A stretch of 64,000 nt of DNA. It comes from Mesobacillus campisalis (GTDB lineage Bacteria > Bacillota > Bacilli > Bacillales > Cytobacillaceae). Location: NCBI RefSeq assembly GCF_000986785.1, contig NZ_LAYY01000005.1, positions 168,184-232,183 on the forward strand, in the 5' to 3' direction. Positions 18,025 to 25,373 of the stretch are shown here, piece by piece. The notes beneath the pieces are model-generated. The model was not told where the DNA came from, did no database searches, and saw only the letters and a program-made list of their open reading frames with translations. Every line of letters begins with the position of its first letter. The stretch's first letter is position 1. Position numbers and translations under genes: made by a program.

Positions 18025-19331
18025 CCAGAGTTCAGATTAAGGTAGACGAGTTGGAGGCATTTGCCGGGCAAATCGGGAAGGCGGAACAGGAATGCGACCA
18101 GGCGCTCCATGCACTCAACTGGCATTTTAGCTCGCTGCTCGCCAATTTCCCTGGTGCGGTGCCGGGACATATACATAATCTTGAGGCAGATTTTAAGCAT
18201 TCCATTAAACGGTATAAAAGCAAACTCGATGATGCCCAGCGGCTGGTCAAGCTTACCGCTGCCAAGATGGCCGAAGCAGACCGGAGTATGTCTGGGAAAG
18301 CCGGCAATTTTCTGCTTGAAATGCTTGGATGGTACGATCTTCAGCGGCTGGGAAGCGAATATGATCCCGTGACAGGAGAGAAACTCTCAGCAGGTGACAG
18401 GGCACTGGCCGCGGTCATGCTGGGGCTATCCATCTTTCCGCCGGCAAAAGCAGTTGGAGTTGGCGGGAAAGCGGCGGTCATGGGAGTGAAGGCTGGAAAA
18501 GCCGGAGGAAAGGCAGATTTTCTGAAATTCGCCAAGGACTCGAAAACCTTTTTATCCATAAAGAACGTCGTTGACACCGGCAAAGTCCGCCAGGCATTTA
18601 ATAGGGTTTACAACCAGGTCGTCGTTGGTCCGCTTGCCGCGACCAAAGTCTGGTTCGGCGGAGTCATGAAGAAACTCGGTGACCTGCCTATCCCGTCAAA
18701 CCTGCAGGTCCAGCTGGCCGGAGTCGGCGCCTACCGGAAAACAGTCGGAGAAGCGTTCCAGGAAGCGAAGGAACAGGTTGCGAAGATTGTTGCGGGGAAG
18801 AGTGATGGAGTTGGTAATGGAATAAGTAGAGATATTACAAAGGTCAAATACGGGGACCAATATACCAGGAATGGTCGTAAAAAAGCACTAAAACCCAATG
18901 TTGAGTACACAAGTAAAGAAGGATACAATTATAAAACAGATGGTCAAGGCAGGATATCACATGCTGAAGGAACCCTCAAATTTGGAGATGGAAAAAGAAA
19001 TAACTATGCTCAAAAGGTAGTAGGAAGAGAATATCGAAAACCTGATGATGATGGTGGACATTTAATTGCTAGTATTTTCAAAGGTTCAGGAAATCTTGAT
19101 AATCTTGTTCCAATGAATGGCAATTTAAATAAAGGTGAATGGAAAAAACTTGAGAATACATGGGCAGATGCCCTTAAACAAGGTGATGAGGTGAAGGTGA
19201 AGATAACCCCTAGCTATAAGGGTAATTCACAGCGTCCAGAGACATTTGATATTAAGTATAGAATTGGTGATGATGAATGGGAAATTAGAAGATTTGATAA
19301 TTTACCGGGAGGGAGAAAGTTAAATGAATGA
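18021..19331 (+). CDS. polymorphic type VII-type toxin with C-terminal DNA/RNA non-specific nuclease domain
   Basis: 436 aa. Residues ~1-110 are a helical WXG/LXG-like export domain. Residues ~110-160 resemble a pre-toxin segment (GWYDLQRLGSEYDPVTGEKL followed by a hydrophobic stretch). From ~345 the sequence DDGGHLIASIFKGSG and NLVPMNGNLNKGEWKKLEN shows the (D)xGH histidine and asparagine of non-specific beta-beta-alpha-Me endonucleases, as in YeeF-type toxins. Base composition drops sharply near 18790-18830: the toxin tip and immunity gene are much more AT-rich than the export half, as expected when toxin-immunity cassettes are exchanged. The next gene overlaps by 8 nt and is the likely immunity protein. 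Confidence 0.83.
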   Translation: MTRVQIKVDELEAFAGQIGKAEQECDQALHALNWHFSSLLANFPGAVPGHIHNLEADFKHSIKRYKSKLDDAQRLVKLTAAKMAEADRSMSGKAGNFLLEMLGWYDLQRLGSEYDPVTGEKLSAGDRALAAVMLGLSIFPPAKAVGVGGKAAVMGVKAGKAGGKADFLKFAKDSKTFLSIKNVVDTGKVRQAFNRVYNQVVVGPLAATKVWFGGVMKKLGDLPIPSNLQVQLAGVGAYRKTVGEAFQEAKEQVAKIVAGKSDGVGNGISRDITKVKYGDQYTRNGRKKALKPNVEYTSKEGYNYKTDGQGRISHAEGTLKFGDGKRNNYAQKVVGREYRKPDDDGGHLIASIFKGSGNLDNLVPMNGNLNKGEWKKLENTWADALKQGDEVKVKITPSYKGNSQRPETFDIKYRIGDDEWEIRRFDNLPGGRKLNE

Positions 19332-19794
19332 AGAACAATTAGATAGTTTATATCAACATATAGCAGAAGTTGTAGTAGAAACTATTCCAGAAGAGTGGTC
19401 TCAGGTTTATTTATATGGTGAGGTTGTTGAAGGATCTCAAACTGCCTACTTCTATTATTATCCCGAAGGTAGTGATAAACCCATACACAGTCATGATATA
19501 CCTGAACTATTTACAGTTAGTGAACTTGAATACTCAGAAAAATGGCATCGATTAGTCGATTCAATTCAGGAACTATGGAAGGTGTTTGAAGATAATGGCC
19601 AAGAGCCTTGGACAAATTTCACTATGGTTTTTGATAAGATAGGGAAGTTTAATATTGATTTTAATTATGAAGACCTTTCAAAAGCAGACCCTCATGAAAG
19701 AAAAACCATTTGGAAGTATAAGAATCTTGGCGTTATACCTAAAAGTAATTCTGGGAAAAAGCATTTAGAAAAATACCTTTCCACACTGGAATAA
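19324..19794 (+). CDS. YezG-like (DUF600) immunity protein
   Basis: 156 aa, acidic. ATG 19324 overlaps the toxin gene and follows GGGAGGGAG. Motifs such as IPEEWSQVYLYGEV, the FYYYPEG strand and the tail HERKTIWKYKNLG resemble the YezG family, which neutralises YeeF-type nuclease toxins. It shares the AT-rich composition of the toxin tip, so the pair moved together. Binding to the toxin is inferred from family and position. Confidence 0.82.
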   Translation: MNEEQLDSLYQHIAEVVVETIPEEWSQVYLYGEVVEGSQTAYFYYYPEGSDKPIHSHDIPELFTVSELEYSEKWHRLVDSIQELWKVFEDNGQEPWTNFTMVFDKIGKFNIDFNYEDLSKADPHERKTIWKYKNLGVIPKSNSGKKHLEKYLSTLE

Positions 19795-19971
19795 ATTTAT
19801 GAATCTGGACGATAAGAATGATGAATAGTTGGATGGATAGGAGGGATTAGCCCGATTCAATTGATGAATCATACGCAAGATGCAAACCTTCAGGAACTGT
19901 TGTTAAAAATGGAAACGGGGACATGCACCGTATCCTTTACAGTGTGTTGTATTAGGGATGGTGAAGTGAGC

Positions 19972-20020
19972 AAAAAACAGCCTGTTGGAAGTGATTGTGT
20001 CGTCCCGGCAGGCTGTTTTT
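19972..20020. terminator. hairpin with T-tract after the immunity gene
   Basis: AAAAACAGCCTG (to 19984) pairs with CAGGCTGTTTTT (20009-20020) across a 24-nt loop; A- and T-tracts on both sides make it bidirectional between the toxin operon and the converging methyltransferase. A near-identical hairpin starts a related element at 29623. Confidence 0.65.
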
Positions 20021-20025
20021 GGCTG

Positions 20026-20127
20026 ATTGCTTCAAATAAAGCAAGAATTGCTTCAATAATGAAGGGTATTGCATCACACCAAGTCATTATTGCATCGATT
20101 ATTTGCTTTATTTGAAAAACCTGTGTC
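20026..20127. repeat. 21-bp-phased ATTGC(A/T)TC array plus conserved box, locus 1
   Basis: GC(A/T)TC cores at 20029, 20050, 20071 and 20092 are exactly 21 bp apart. Sixteen bases after the last core starts TTATTTGAAAAACCTGTGTC (20108-20127). The same layout occurs at 29688-29789. The reading frame through it (repeating IAS peptides) has no ribosome-binding site and is not called a gene. The rest of 19795-20152 holds nothing recognisable. Confidence 0.75.
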
Positions 20128-20152
20128 TAAAATGTGTCACAGGGCGACTCAA

Positions 20153-20178
20153 TGATGCATGAGAACCGTCCCCATGCT
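20153..20178. repeat. dispersed GGGACGG element, copy 5 (half)
   Basis: TGATGCATGAGAACCGTCCC and CATGC; seen from the minus strand it starts immediately after the TAG stop of the methyltransferase gene. Confidence 0.75.
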
Positions 20179-20928
20179 CTACCTGCATTTTTTCATTCCA
20201 TAAAATACATAACTGTAGTCATCAGAATGATGCTGATAAAGATGTATTTCTTGATTAATCATGTTCACTACATCCAACACAACGGGGGAATCCTTATACT
20301 TTTGTACCATCTCTTTGAGGTTGCGTTCGAGTGGATGGTAATATTCGTCGAGCCAATCTTTCTTTGGCAATACAAATGAAAAGGCATAAGCATATCCTGA
20401 ATCGACGATTTGACTCACCTTATTGGAAATAGTATTAATTTCCGGATAACCTTGGGCCCAAAAGTCTTTGCTTTCTTGAGAAGGGTCCGCATGCAGCCAT
20501 GAGATTTCACTGCATACCAGATAGCCATCTTGCTTTAAGAAGGATTTCCACTGCCTAAGTCCTTCCTGAAATCCTGCAATATAAATCGAACCTTCCGCCC
20601 AGATGAGGTCAAATGTTTCCGAAGGGAAGTCCAGCTCCAGCATGGAAGCATTCAGGACTTTGACCCTGTCCTCCAATCCCTTCATCTGAAGGTGTTGTTT
20701 CAGCGTATCCAGGGATTGCTGGTTGGTATCCACTGCGGTAATATGGGCATTTGGAAAGGTTTCGGCTAAAATCAGTGTATGAATTCCATTTCCGCATCCT
20801 ATATCCAGTATGTTCAATTCTTTTTCGTGGTCCATATTTACCAGCGAAGCGGCCTTTTTTGTGGATAGTTCACTTCCCGGAGCCAAACGGGCCAGCCCTT
20901 CAAAAGCTTCATAAAAAAATTTTTCCAT
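20179..20928 (-). CDS. class I SAM-dependent methyltransferase
   Basis: 249 aa from ATG 20928 after AAAGGAGAG. SAM-binding motif I is ILDIGCGNGIHTL (~residue 40), followed by an acidic AVDTN strand end and FDLIWAEGSIY (motif IV region). The C-terminal third is variable and probably binds the substrate, which cannot be deduced. Downstream it converges on the toxin cluster. It has its own promoter at 21027-21054. Confidence 0.85.
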   Translation of the reverse strand: MEKFFYEAFEGLARLAPGSELSTKKAASLVNMDHEKELNILDIGCGNGIHTLILAETFPNAHITAVDTNQQSLDTLKQHLQMKGLEDRVKVLNASMLELDFPSETFDLIWAEGSIYIAGFQEGLRQWKSFLKQDGYLVCSEISWLHADPSQESKDFWAQGYPEINTISNKVSQIVDSGYAYAFSFVLPKKDWLDEYYHPLERNLKEMVQKYKDSPVVLDVVNMINQEIHLYQHHSDDYSYVFYGMKKCR

Positions 20929-21026
20929 TATAGATACTCTCCTTTAATTTAGTTATGAAGAGAAAGTACCTGCCAGCTCAAAACATAAGTTAAACAAACA
21001 AAAACCTCCAAATTAAGATGCTCTCA

Positions 21027-21054
21027 TTTTTATCTAATCTAACGAATTTGTCAA
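21027..21054 (-). promoter_or_regulatory. sigma-A promoter for the methyltransferase gene
   Basis: On the minus strand TTGACA (21054-21049), 16-bp spacer, TAAAAA (21032-21027), about 100 bp before the start codon. Perfect -35, weak -10. Confidence 0.5.
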
Positions 21055-21062
21055 CAAACACA

Positions 21063-21103
21063 GGGACGGTTCTCGTGCTTCATTGATGCACGAGAACCGT
21101 CCC
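21063..21103. terminator. dispersed GGGACGG element, copy 6, positioned as terminator of the ABC operon
   Basis: Perfect 16-bp arms GGGACGGTTCTCGTGC (21063-21078) and its complement (21088-21103) with a 9-nt loop, 6 bp beyond the permease stop. The sequence after it on the minus strand (TGTGTTTGTTG) is only moderately T-rich. Confidence 0.65.
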
Positions 21104-21109
21104 CATGAT

Positions 21110-22111
21110 CTATTTTTGCTTGTAGTACGTGATTGCCAATGCAAATGCCAGGACGGTTCCTTTGACGATGTCCATGGCGTAGTAGGGGACGGACATCATG
21201 ACGAGGCCGTTTGCCAGAATCCCGATGAGCACCGCACCTACGAAGGTTCCAAAGGCATTTGGCTTGCCTGCGCCCAGTACGGAGAAGCCGATAAAGGCGG
21301 CGGCGACGGAATCCATCAGGTAAGGGGCGCCAGAGTTGATTTCGGCTGTCATCACGCGTGAGGCGAGGACAATCCCGCCAATTGCGGCGAACAGAGCGGA
21401 AAGCAGATAGGCGGCCACTTTGTACTTGTTAACCGGAATTCCCGACAGTCGTGCTGCTTCCTTGTTTCCGCCGATCACATACATGTATCTTCCGTGCTTC
21501 GTATAGGTTAAGAAGATATGAACCACTACCACCACGACGACCATGATTAGGATGATCCACGGCACCTGGCCGATTTTCGCAAAGAACGGGCTGATCACAC
21601 CTTCTGCCATCGTCCCGTCACTCATCACCATGTTTTCCGATACAGTCGCACCCTTCGTATACGTCAAGGCCATTCCCTGGATGATGAACATCGTCGCAAG
21701 CGTCATCAGCATATCGGGAATCCGCATTTTTACAATCATGATGGAGTTTAATATCCCGACAATGAGCGCGGCGGCAATCGCCGAGATGATCGCGACAAGG
21801 GTATTTTGCGAAAACCAGACGAACATCGAAATCACGATTGCGTTCGATAACGAGGCCACCGAGCCAACGGAAAGGTCGAAGCCATCAACGGTTAACGAGA
21901 TGGTAATTCCAATGGCAATGATGGTGACAATGGAAATCGAACGCAGGATGTTGACAATATTGTTCCCCTGGATAAAGTTCGGATTGGCCCATGAAAAGAT
22001 GGCAATCAGAACAAAGATGGTAATGATCGTTCCATATTTATATAAAAATTGAAAAAGGTCAAAGGACGTTTTTGCCGGGGTCTGTTTCTTCGATGATATG
22101 TTTGCCTCCAT
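21110..22111 (-). CDS. ABC transporter permease, ribose-type (RbsC-like), SAM-riboswitch operon
   Basis: 333 aa from ATG 22111, which directly follows the ATPase stop codon and has CAGGGGGCAGG upstream; an ORF start at 22153 inside the ATPase gene is less likely. About eight to ten hydrophobic segments are present, with conserved LTVDGFDLSVGSVASLSNAI, which carries the DLSVG motif of the RbsC family, and AARLSGIPVNKYK before a membrane segment. It forms the channel of a CUT2-class importer. S-box control points to a sulfur compound with a ribose moiety, such as methylthioribose, rather than free ribose. Confidence 0.88.
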   Translation of the reverse strand: MEANISSKKQTPAKTSFDLFQFLYKYGTIITIFVLIAIFSWANPNFIQGNNIVNILRSISIVTIIAIGITISLTVDGFDLSVGSVASLSNAIVISMFVWFSQNTLVAIISAIAAALIVGILNSIMIVKMRIPDMLMTLATMFIIQGMALTYTKGATVSENMVMSDGTMAEGVISPFFAKIGQVPWIILIMVVVVVVVHIFLTYTKHGRYMYVIGGNKEAARLSGIPVNKYKVAAYLLSALFAAIGGIVLASRVMTAEINSGAPYLMDSVAAAFIGFSVLGAGKPNAFGTFVGAVLIGILANGLVMMSVPYYAMDIVKGTVLAFALAITYYKQK

Positions 22112-22112
22112 T

Positions 22113-23615
22113 TTACCTGCCCCCTGTTGAGTAGAATAATAGTTCTTCTTCATTTGTTGTGTTTGTTTCCAGTTCCTTTACTGACTTTCCGTCATAAAGA
22201 ACGTAAACCCGGTGGGTGATGCCCATGATTTCGGAAAGCTCGGAGGAGGCATAAATAATCGCCTTACCCCGGTTTGCCAGCTCGGCAATCAGATTGAAAA
22301 TGTCCTTTTTGGCGCCGACGTCGACACCCTTGGTCGGTTCGTCAAAAATATAGACGTCCGCCTCGGCGATCAGCCACTTCCCGATGGCGACCTTTTGCTG
22401 ATTGCCGCCGGACAGGTTTTGGACCTTTGTTTCTTCCGACGGTGTCTTGATTCCAAGGTTGGCAATCCATTCCCTCGCCGCTGCCTTTTCCTTCTTCCGG
22501 TCGAGGAAACTGAAACGTTTTGAAAAATGGCCCAGGTTTACAGCCGTTAAGTTGGATTCCACCGATTCCTGGACAAGGATGCCTTCTTTGCGGCGTTCTT
22601 CCGGGACGAGGGCCAAGCCGTTCTTCACCGCTTGATGCGGATTTCGGACGCTGACTACTTTTCCGTTCACCTTGACTTTGCCGGCGGCCAGTTTTCCTTC
22701 AGCGCCGAACAGGGCCTTGCAGAACTCCGTCTTGCCGGCGCCGACCAGGCCGGCGATGCCGACAATTTCTCCTGCTTTGACTTCCATAGTAAAATCTTTA
22801 ATCTTGTCTCTATCTGTAAGTCCTTTTACTTCAAGGACTGTATGTCCAATAGTCATCGGTCTTTCGGGGAACTGCTCACCAAGCTTTTGGCCAAGCATGT
22901 GCTCCACCACTTTGGTTTGGGTAGTGTCGGCGATTTTCTGTCTCTCGACGACTTCGCCGCTTCTCATAATCGTAATTTCATCACAAATCTCAAAAATCTC
23001 GGGTAGCCGATGGGAGATGAAAATAACCCCGACGCTGCGATTCTTTAATTCTTCTACAATGCGAAATAATTCGTTTGTTTCTGTATGGCTGAGAGGGGCG
23101 GTCGGCTCATCGAGGATGAGGAACTTGCATTCTTTCGAAACCGCTCTGGCAATCAAAACCATTTGTTTTTCTGCCAATGTTAGCTCACTAACCAGTTTTT
23201 TAGGATGAAGGTTCAAATTCATATCCGCTAGGATGGCGGCCGCTTTCGTATTCAGGCTTTTCCAATTGATCCATTGCTTTTTCCCCATGTTATGGACCGT
23301 GTCCATCAGCATGATATTTTCCGCCACCGTTAAAGAGGGGATCAGAGCGGTATCGACTTCCTGGTAGACAATTTGAATTCCGGCATCCATGGCGCTTTTA
23401 GGTGAAGTGATGGAGAGGGTCTCGCCATTCATCGAAATTTTCCCTGTATAGTGGTCATAGGCCCCTGAAAGAATCTTCATAAGCGTGGACTTCCCAGCGC
23501 CGTTGGCTCCAATCAGAGCATGGGTTTTCCCGCTTTCAACCGTAAAATCGACTTCGTTCAGTGCCTTTACACCCGGGAATTCGATCGAAATGTTCTTCAT
23601 CTCCAATGTGGTCAT
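22113..23615 (-). CDS. ABC transporter ATPase, CUT2 (RbsA-like), duplicated NBD
   Basis: 500 aa with two nucleotide-binding domains. NBD1 has GANGAGKST (~residue 36) and a degenerate signature LTLAEKQMV with FLILDEPTAPL. NBD2 has GLVGAGKTE, LSGGNQQKV and VYIFDEPTKGVD. This arrangement is standard for RbsA/MglA-type sugar importers. ATG 23615 follows GAAAGGATG. It is located between the binding protein and the permease genes, all on the minus strand behind a SAM riboswitch. Confidence 0.93.
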   Translation of the reverse strand: MTTLEMKNISIEFPGVKALNEVDFTVESGKTHALIGANGAGKSTLMKILSGAYDHYTGKISMNGETLSITSPKSAMDAGIQIVYQEVDTALIPSLTVAENIMLMDTVHNMGKKQWINWKSLNTKAAAILADMNLNLHPKKLVSELTLAEKQMVLIARAVSKECKFLILDEPTAPLSHTETNELFRIVEELKNRSVGVIFISHRLPEIFEICDEITIMRSGEVVERQKIADTTQTKVVEHMLGQKLGEQFPERPMTIGHTVLEVKGLTDRDKIKDFTMEVKAGEIVGIAGLVGAGKTEFCKALFGAEGKLAAGKVKVNGKVVSVRNPHQAVKNGLALVPEERRKEGILVQESVESNLTAVNLGHFSKRFSFLDRKKEKAAAREWIANLGIKTPSEETKVQNLSGGNQQKVAIGKWLIAEADVYIFDEPTKGVDVGAKKDIFNLIAELANRGKAIIYASSELSEIMGITHRVYVLYDGKSVKELETNTTNEEELLFYSTGGR

Positions 23616-23682
23616 GTTGTGTCACCATCCTTTCAAAGAAGACACTCTCTTTATCTGGTGAAAAAGAGAGTGCCGGTCATCG

Positions 23683-24795
23683 TTACTTTTTATAATGTTC
23701 CTTTAACGTCTTCATCCAGTCTTCTTCAAACTCATCTGATTGTCCCCAGCCTTCAATGATGTCAGCCAGGTTGACCATGTTCACTGGGTCTTTTGACTTT
23801 TGAAGATCTTCCTGCGAGATGAGGGAAGCGGCCAAATCATGGGTTTGAGGCGTTTCCTCGCCAGCCAGTTTCTTCGCTAGCAATCTCATATTGACGGTAC
23901 CGATCACTTTCGGGTCGACTGCTGCGGTATATTTCCAGGCGCTGCCTTCCCGCTGCATTTCCTGCAGGTCCGCATTGGAAACGTCGATTCCATAGATTTT
24001 CACTTCTTCACGGCCCGCTTCTTTCAGCGCACGCGCTGCACCGATGGCAAAAGCATCCCATGTGGCAAAAATCGCGTCCAGCTCACCTTTAGGGTATTTA
24101 TTCAGCATCGCCGCCACCGCATTCTGGGTTTGGACACTCGTATCAGCTGCAGCTACCCCAAAGCGCTCGACTTCTTTAAGGCCAGGGTTTTTCGCTAAAA
24201 CATCTTCGTACACTTTGTTTCGTCTAACCATTGGCGGGAATCCGTCCACCCATAGGTAGGCAATATTCGCTTCCCCATTTGTTTCTTTTACCAGCTGGTC
24301 CAGTGCCAGAGTCGCCAATGCTTCATCGTCCTGTGAAACAAGCGTGACACCGTCAATGTTCTTTAAATCGGCATGCGAGTCAAAGGCAACAACGCTTTTG
24401 CCGGCGTCGGCGATTTTCTGTACGTCACTGACAGTAGCCGCATCGTCTCCGTGGGAAATGATGAATCCATCATAATCCTGGTTTAATGCCTGGTTGATCG
24501 CATCGTGGAACTTCGCTGTATCTCCATTTGCCGTTAACACATCCACCTGGAAGCCTAACGCTTCGCCTTCCTGCTTGGCACCCGCAAGGAATTGAGCTGT
24601 ATGGTCATCTCCGCCAATCTTGCGGATGACTTTGATTTTCGGCTGGTCTCCATTGGCAAAAACTTCAGGAACTCCTTCAATTGGTGTATTGGATTTGGCT
24701 GCTTCCTGCGTTCCTCCGCCGGATCCGCAGCCTGTTAGTAAAACTGTTGCGGCAATGAGTGATGTGAATGTACTTTTAATCAGATTCTTCTTCAT
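23683..24795 (-). CDS. substrate-binding lipoprotein of the SAM-riboswitch ABC transporter
   Basis: 370 aa. N-terminal signal with lipobox LLTGCGSGG, so the protein is lipid-anchored outside the membrane. Two-lobed periplasmic-binding-protein type 1 fold, as in RbsB/LacI relatives: GGDDHTAQFLAGAKQEGEAL, HDAINQALNQDYDGFIIS, GKSVVAFDSHADL and YGIDVSNADLQEM. ATG 24795 follows GGGGGAGCAG. First gene after the S-box leader, so it is co-regulated with methionine/SAM supply. The ligand is unknown; methylthioribose or a related sulfur nucleoside is inferred. Confidence 0.88.
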   Translation of the reverse strand: MKKNLIKSTFTSLIAATVLLTGCGSGGGTQEAAKSNTPIEGVPEVFANGDQPKIKVIRKIGGDDHTAQFLAGAKQEGEALGFQVDVLTANGDTAKFHDAINQALNQDYDGFIISHGDDAATVSDVQKIADAGKSVVAFDSHADLKNIDGVTLVSQDDEALATLALDQLVKETNGEANIAYLWVDGFPPMVRRNKVYEDVLAKNPGLKEVERFGVAAADTSVQTQNAVAAMLNKYPKGELDAIFATWDAFAIGAARALKEAGREEVKIYGIDVSNADLQEMQREGSAWKYTAAVDPKVIGTVNMRLLAKKLAGEETPQTHDLAASLISQEDLQKSKDPVNMVNLADIIEGWGQSDEFEEDWMKTLKEHYKK

Positions 24796-24832
24796 TTTCT
24801 GCTCCCCCTATTCTTTCTTATCAACGGCGATA

Positions 24833-25001
24833 AAAATAAAAAACCTCTCCAGAAAAGAGAGGTTTCATCGCACAATAGTAGGGACTACTCCTCTCTTATC
24901 TTCCAAAACAATTGCTTGTTTTGCAGGATTTAGCACCAATTCCATTCGGAACGGTTGCTGGGCGTCATCGGGCCAGTCCCTCTGCCACTCTTGATAAGAG
25001 A
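24833..25001 (-). promoter_or_regulatory. SAM-I (S-box) riboswitch with terminator
   Basis: On the minus strand, the aptamer runs from CTCTTATCAAGAG (from ~25000) through GAGGGACTGGCCC, GATGACGCC, CAGCAACC and GGTGCTAAATCCTGC to the closing GATAAGAG (~24900-24891), all S-box hallmarks in order. It is followed by the terminator AAACCTCTC-ttttctg-GAGAGGTTT plus T-tract (24865-24833). SAM binding should favour termination, so the ABC importer is made when SAM or methionine is low. Confidence 0.95.
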
Positions 25002-25040
25002 TCGTAATTATTTTATTTTCTTTGATAAGGTATAAAGGTA

Positions 25041-25068
25041 ATTTTATATTCTATTAGCAAAATGTCAA
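25041..25068 (-). promoter_or_regulatory. sigma-A promoter of the S-box operon
   Basis: Minus strand TTGACA (25068-25063), 16-bp spacer, TAAAAT (25046-25041), about 40 bp upstream of the aptamer. Confidence 0.65.
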
Positions 25069-25114
25069 TAGTGTTTTCTAAATATTTTTGAAACATGGGA
25101 CTCGCTTTGGACCG

Positions 25115-25230
25115 TTTATTTTCCATTTGCCCTGATTTACTTTCCAAATTCCCAGATTTACATTCCATTTCAATGGGTTTATTTTCGGATTCAACCTATT
25201 TACTTTCCAAATTCCCTCATTTATTTTCCA
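25115..25230. repeat. 21-bp-phased TTTAYTTTCCA array
   Basis: Six units start at 25115, 25136, 25157, 25178, 25199 and 25220, exactly 21 bp apart, with consensus TTTA(C/T)TTTCCAAATTCCCN(2-3). The fourth unit is degenerate (TTTATTTTCGG). It lies between the divergent S-box operon promoter and the histidine kinase gene and contains no gene. Confidence 0.8.
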
Positions 25231-25286
25231 ACTTCCACTTCCTGTAAAAATGGCCCATTCAAGATGCCACTATTACTACCGGTGTG

Positions 25287-25338
25287 TTGGAGAGTTCTGC
25301 CTGCTCCAAAGGAAGCAGCAGAACCGTCCCCATGCTCT
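25287..25338. repeat. dispersed GGGACGG element, copy 7
   Basis: GGAGAGTTCTGCCTGCTCC then GGAAGCAGCAGAACCGTCCC and CATGCTC; the left half is degenerate. It ends about 35 bp before the kinase start codon, in its leader. Confidence 0.65.
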
Positions 25339-25373
25339 AAAATGGTATAGTAAAAAAAGGGGGGGTGCAGCGG

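Noticed and set aside
19861..20115. 84-aa ORF with repeating IAS peptide
   Set aside because: It arises from the 21-bp array; no ribosome-binding site, and the equivalent array at 29688 reads a different peptide in its frame.
20134..20379. Small ORFs containing the MHENRPHA peptide (also near 21083, 29376 and 13283)
   Set aside because: The peptide is a translation of the dispersed GGGACGG repeat and lacks ribosome-binding sites; these are not genes.
25115..25230. Possible CRISPR or iteron origin
   Set aside because: The 21-bp period is too short for CRISPR, and no replication gene, DnaA box cluster or AT-rich unwinding region with rep gene is nearby.
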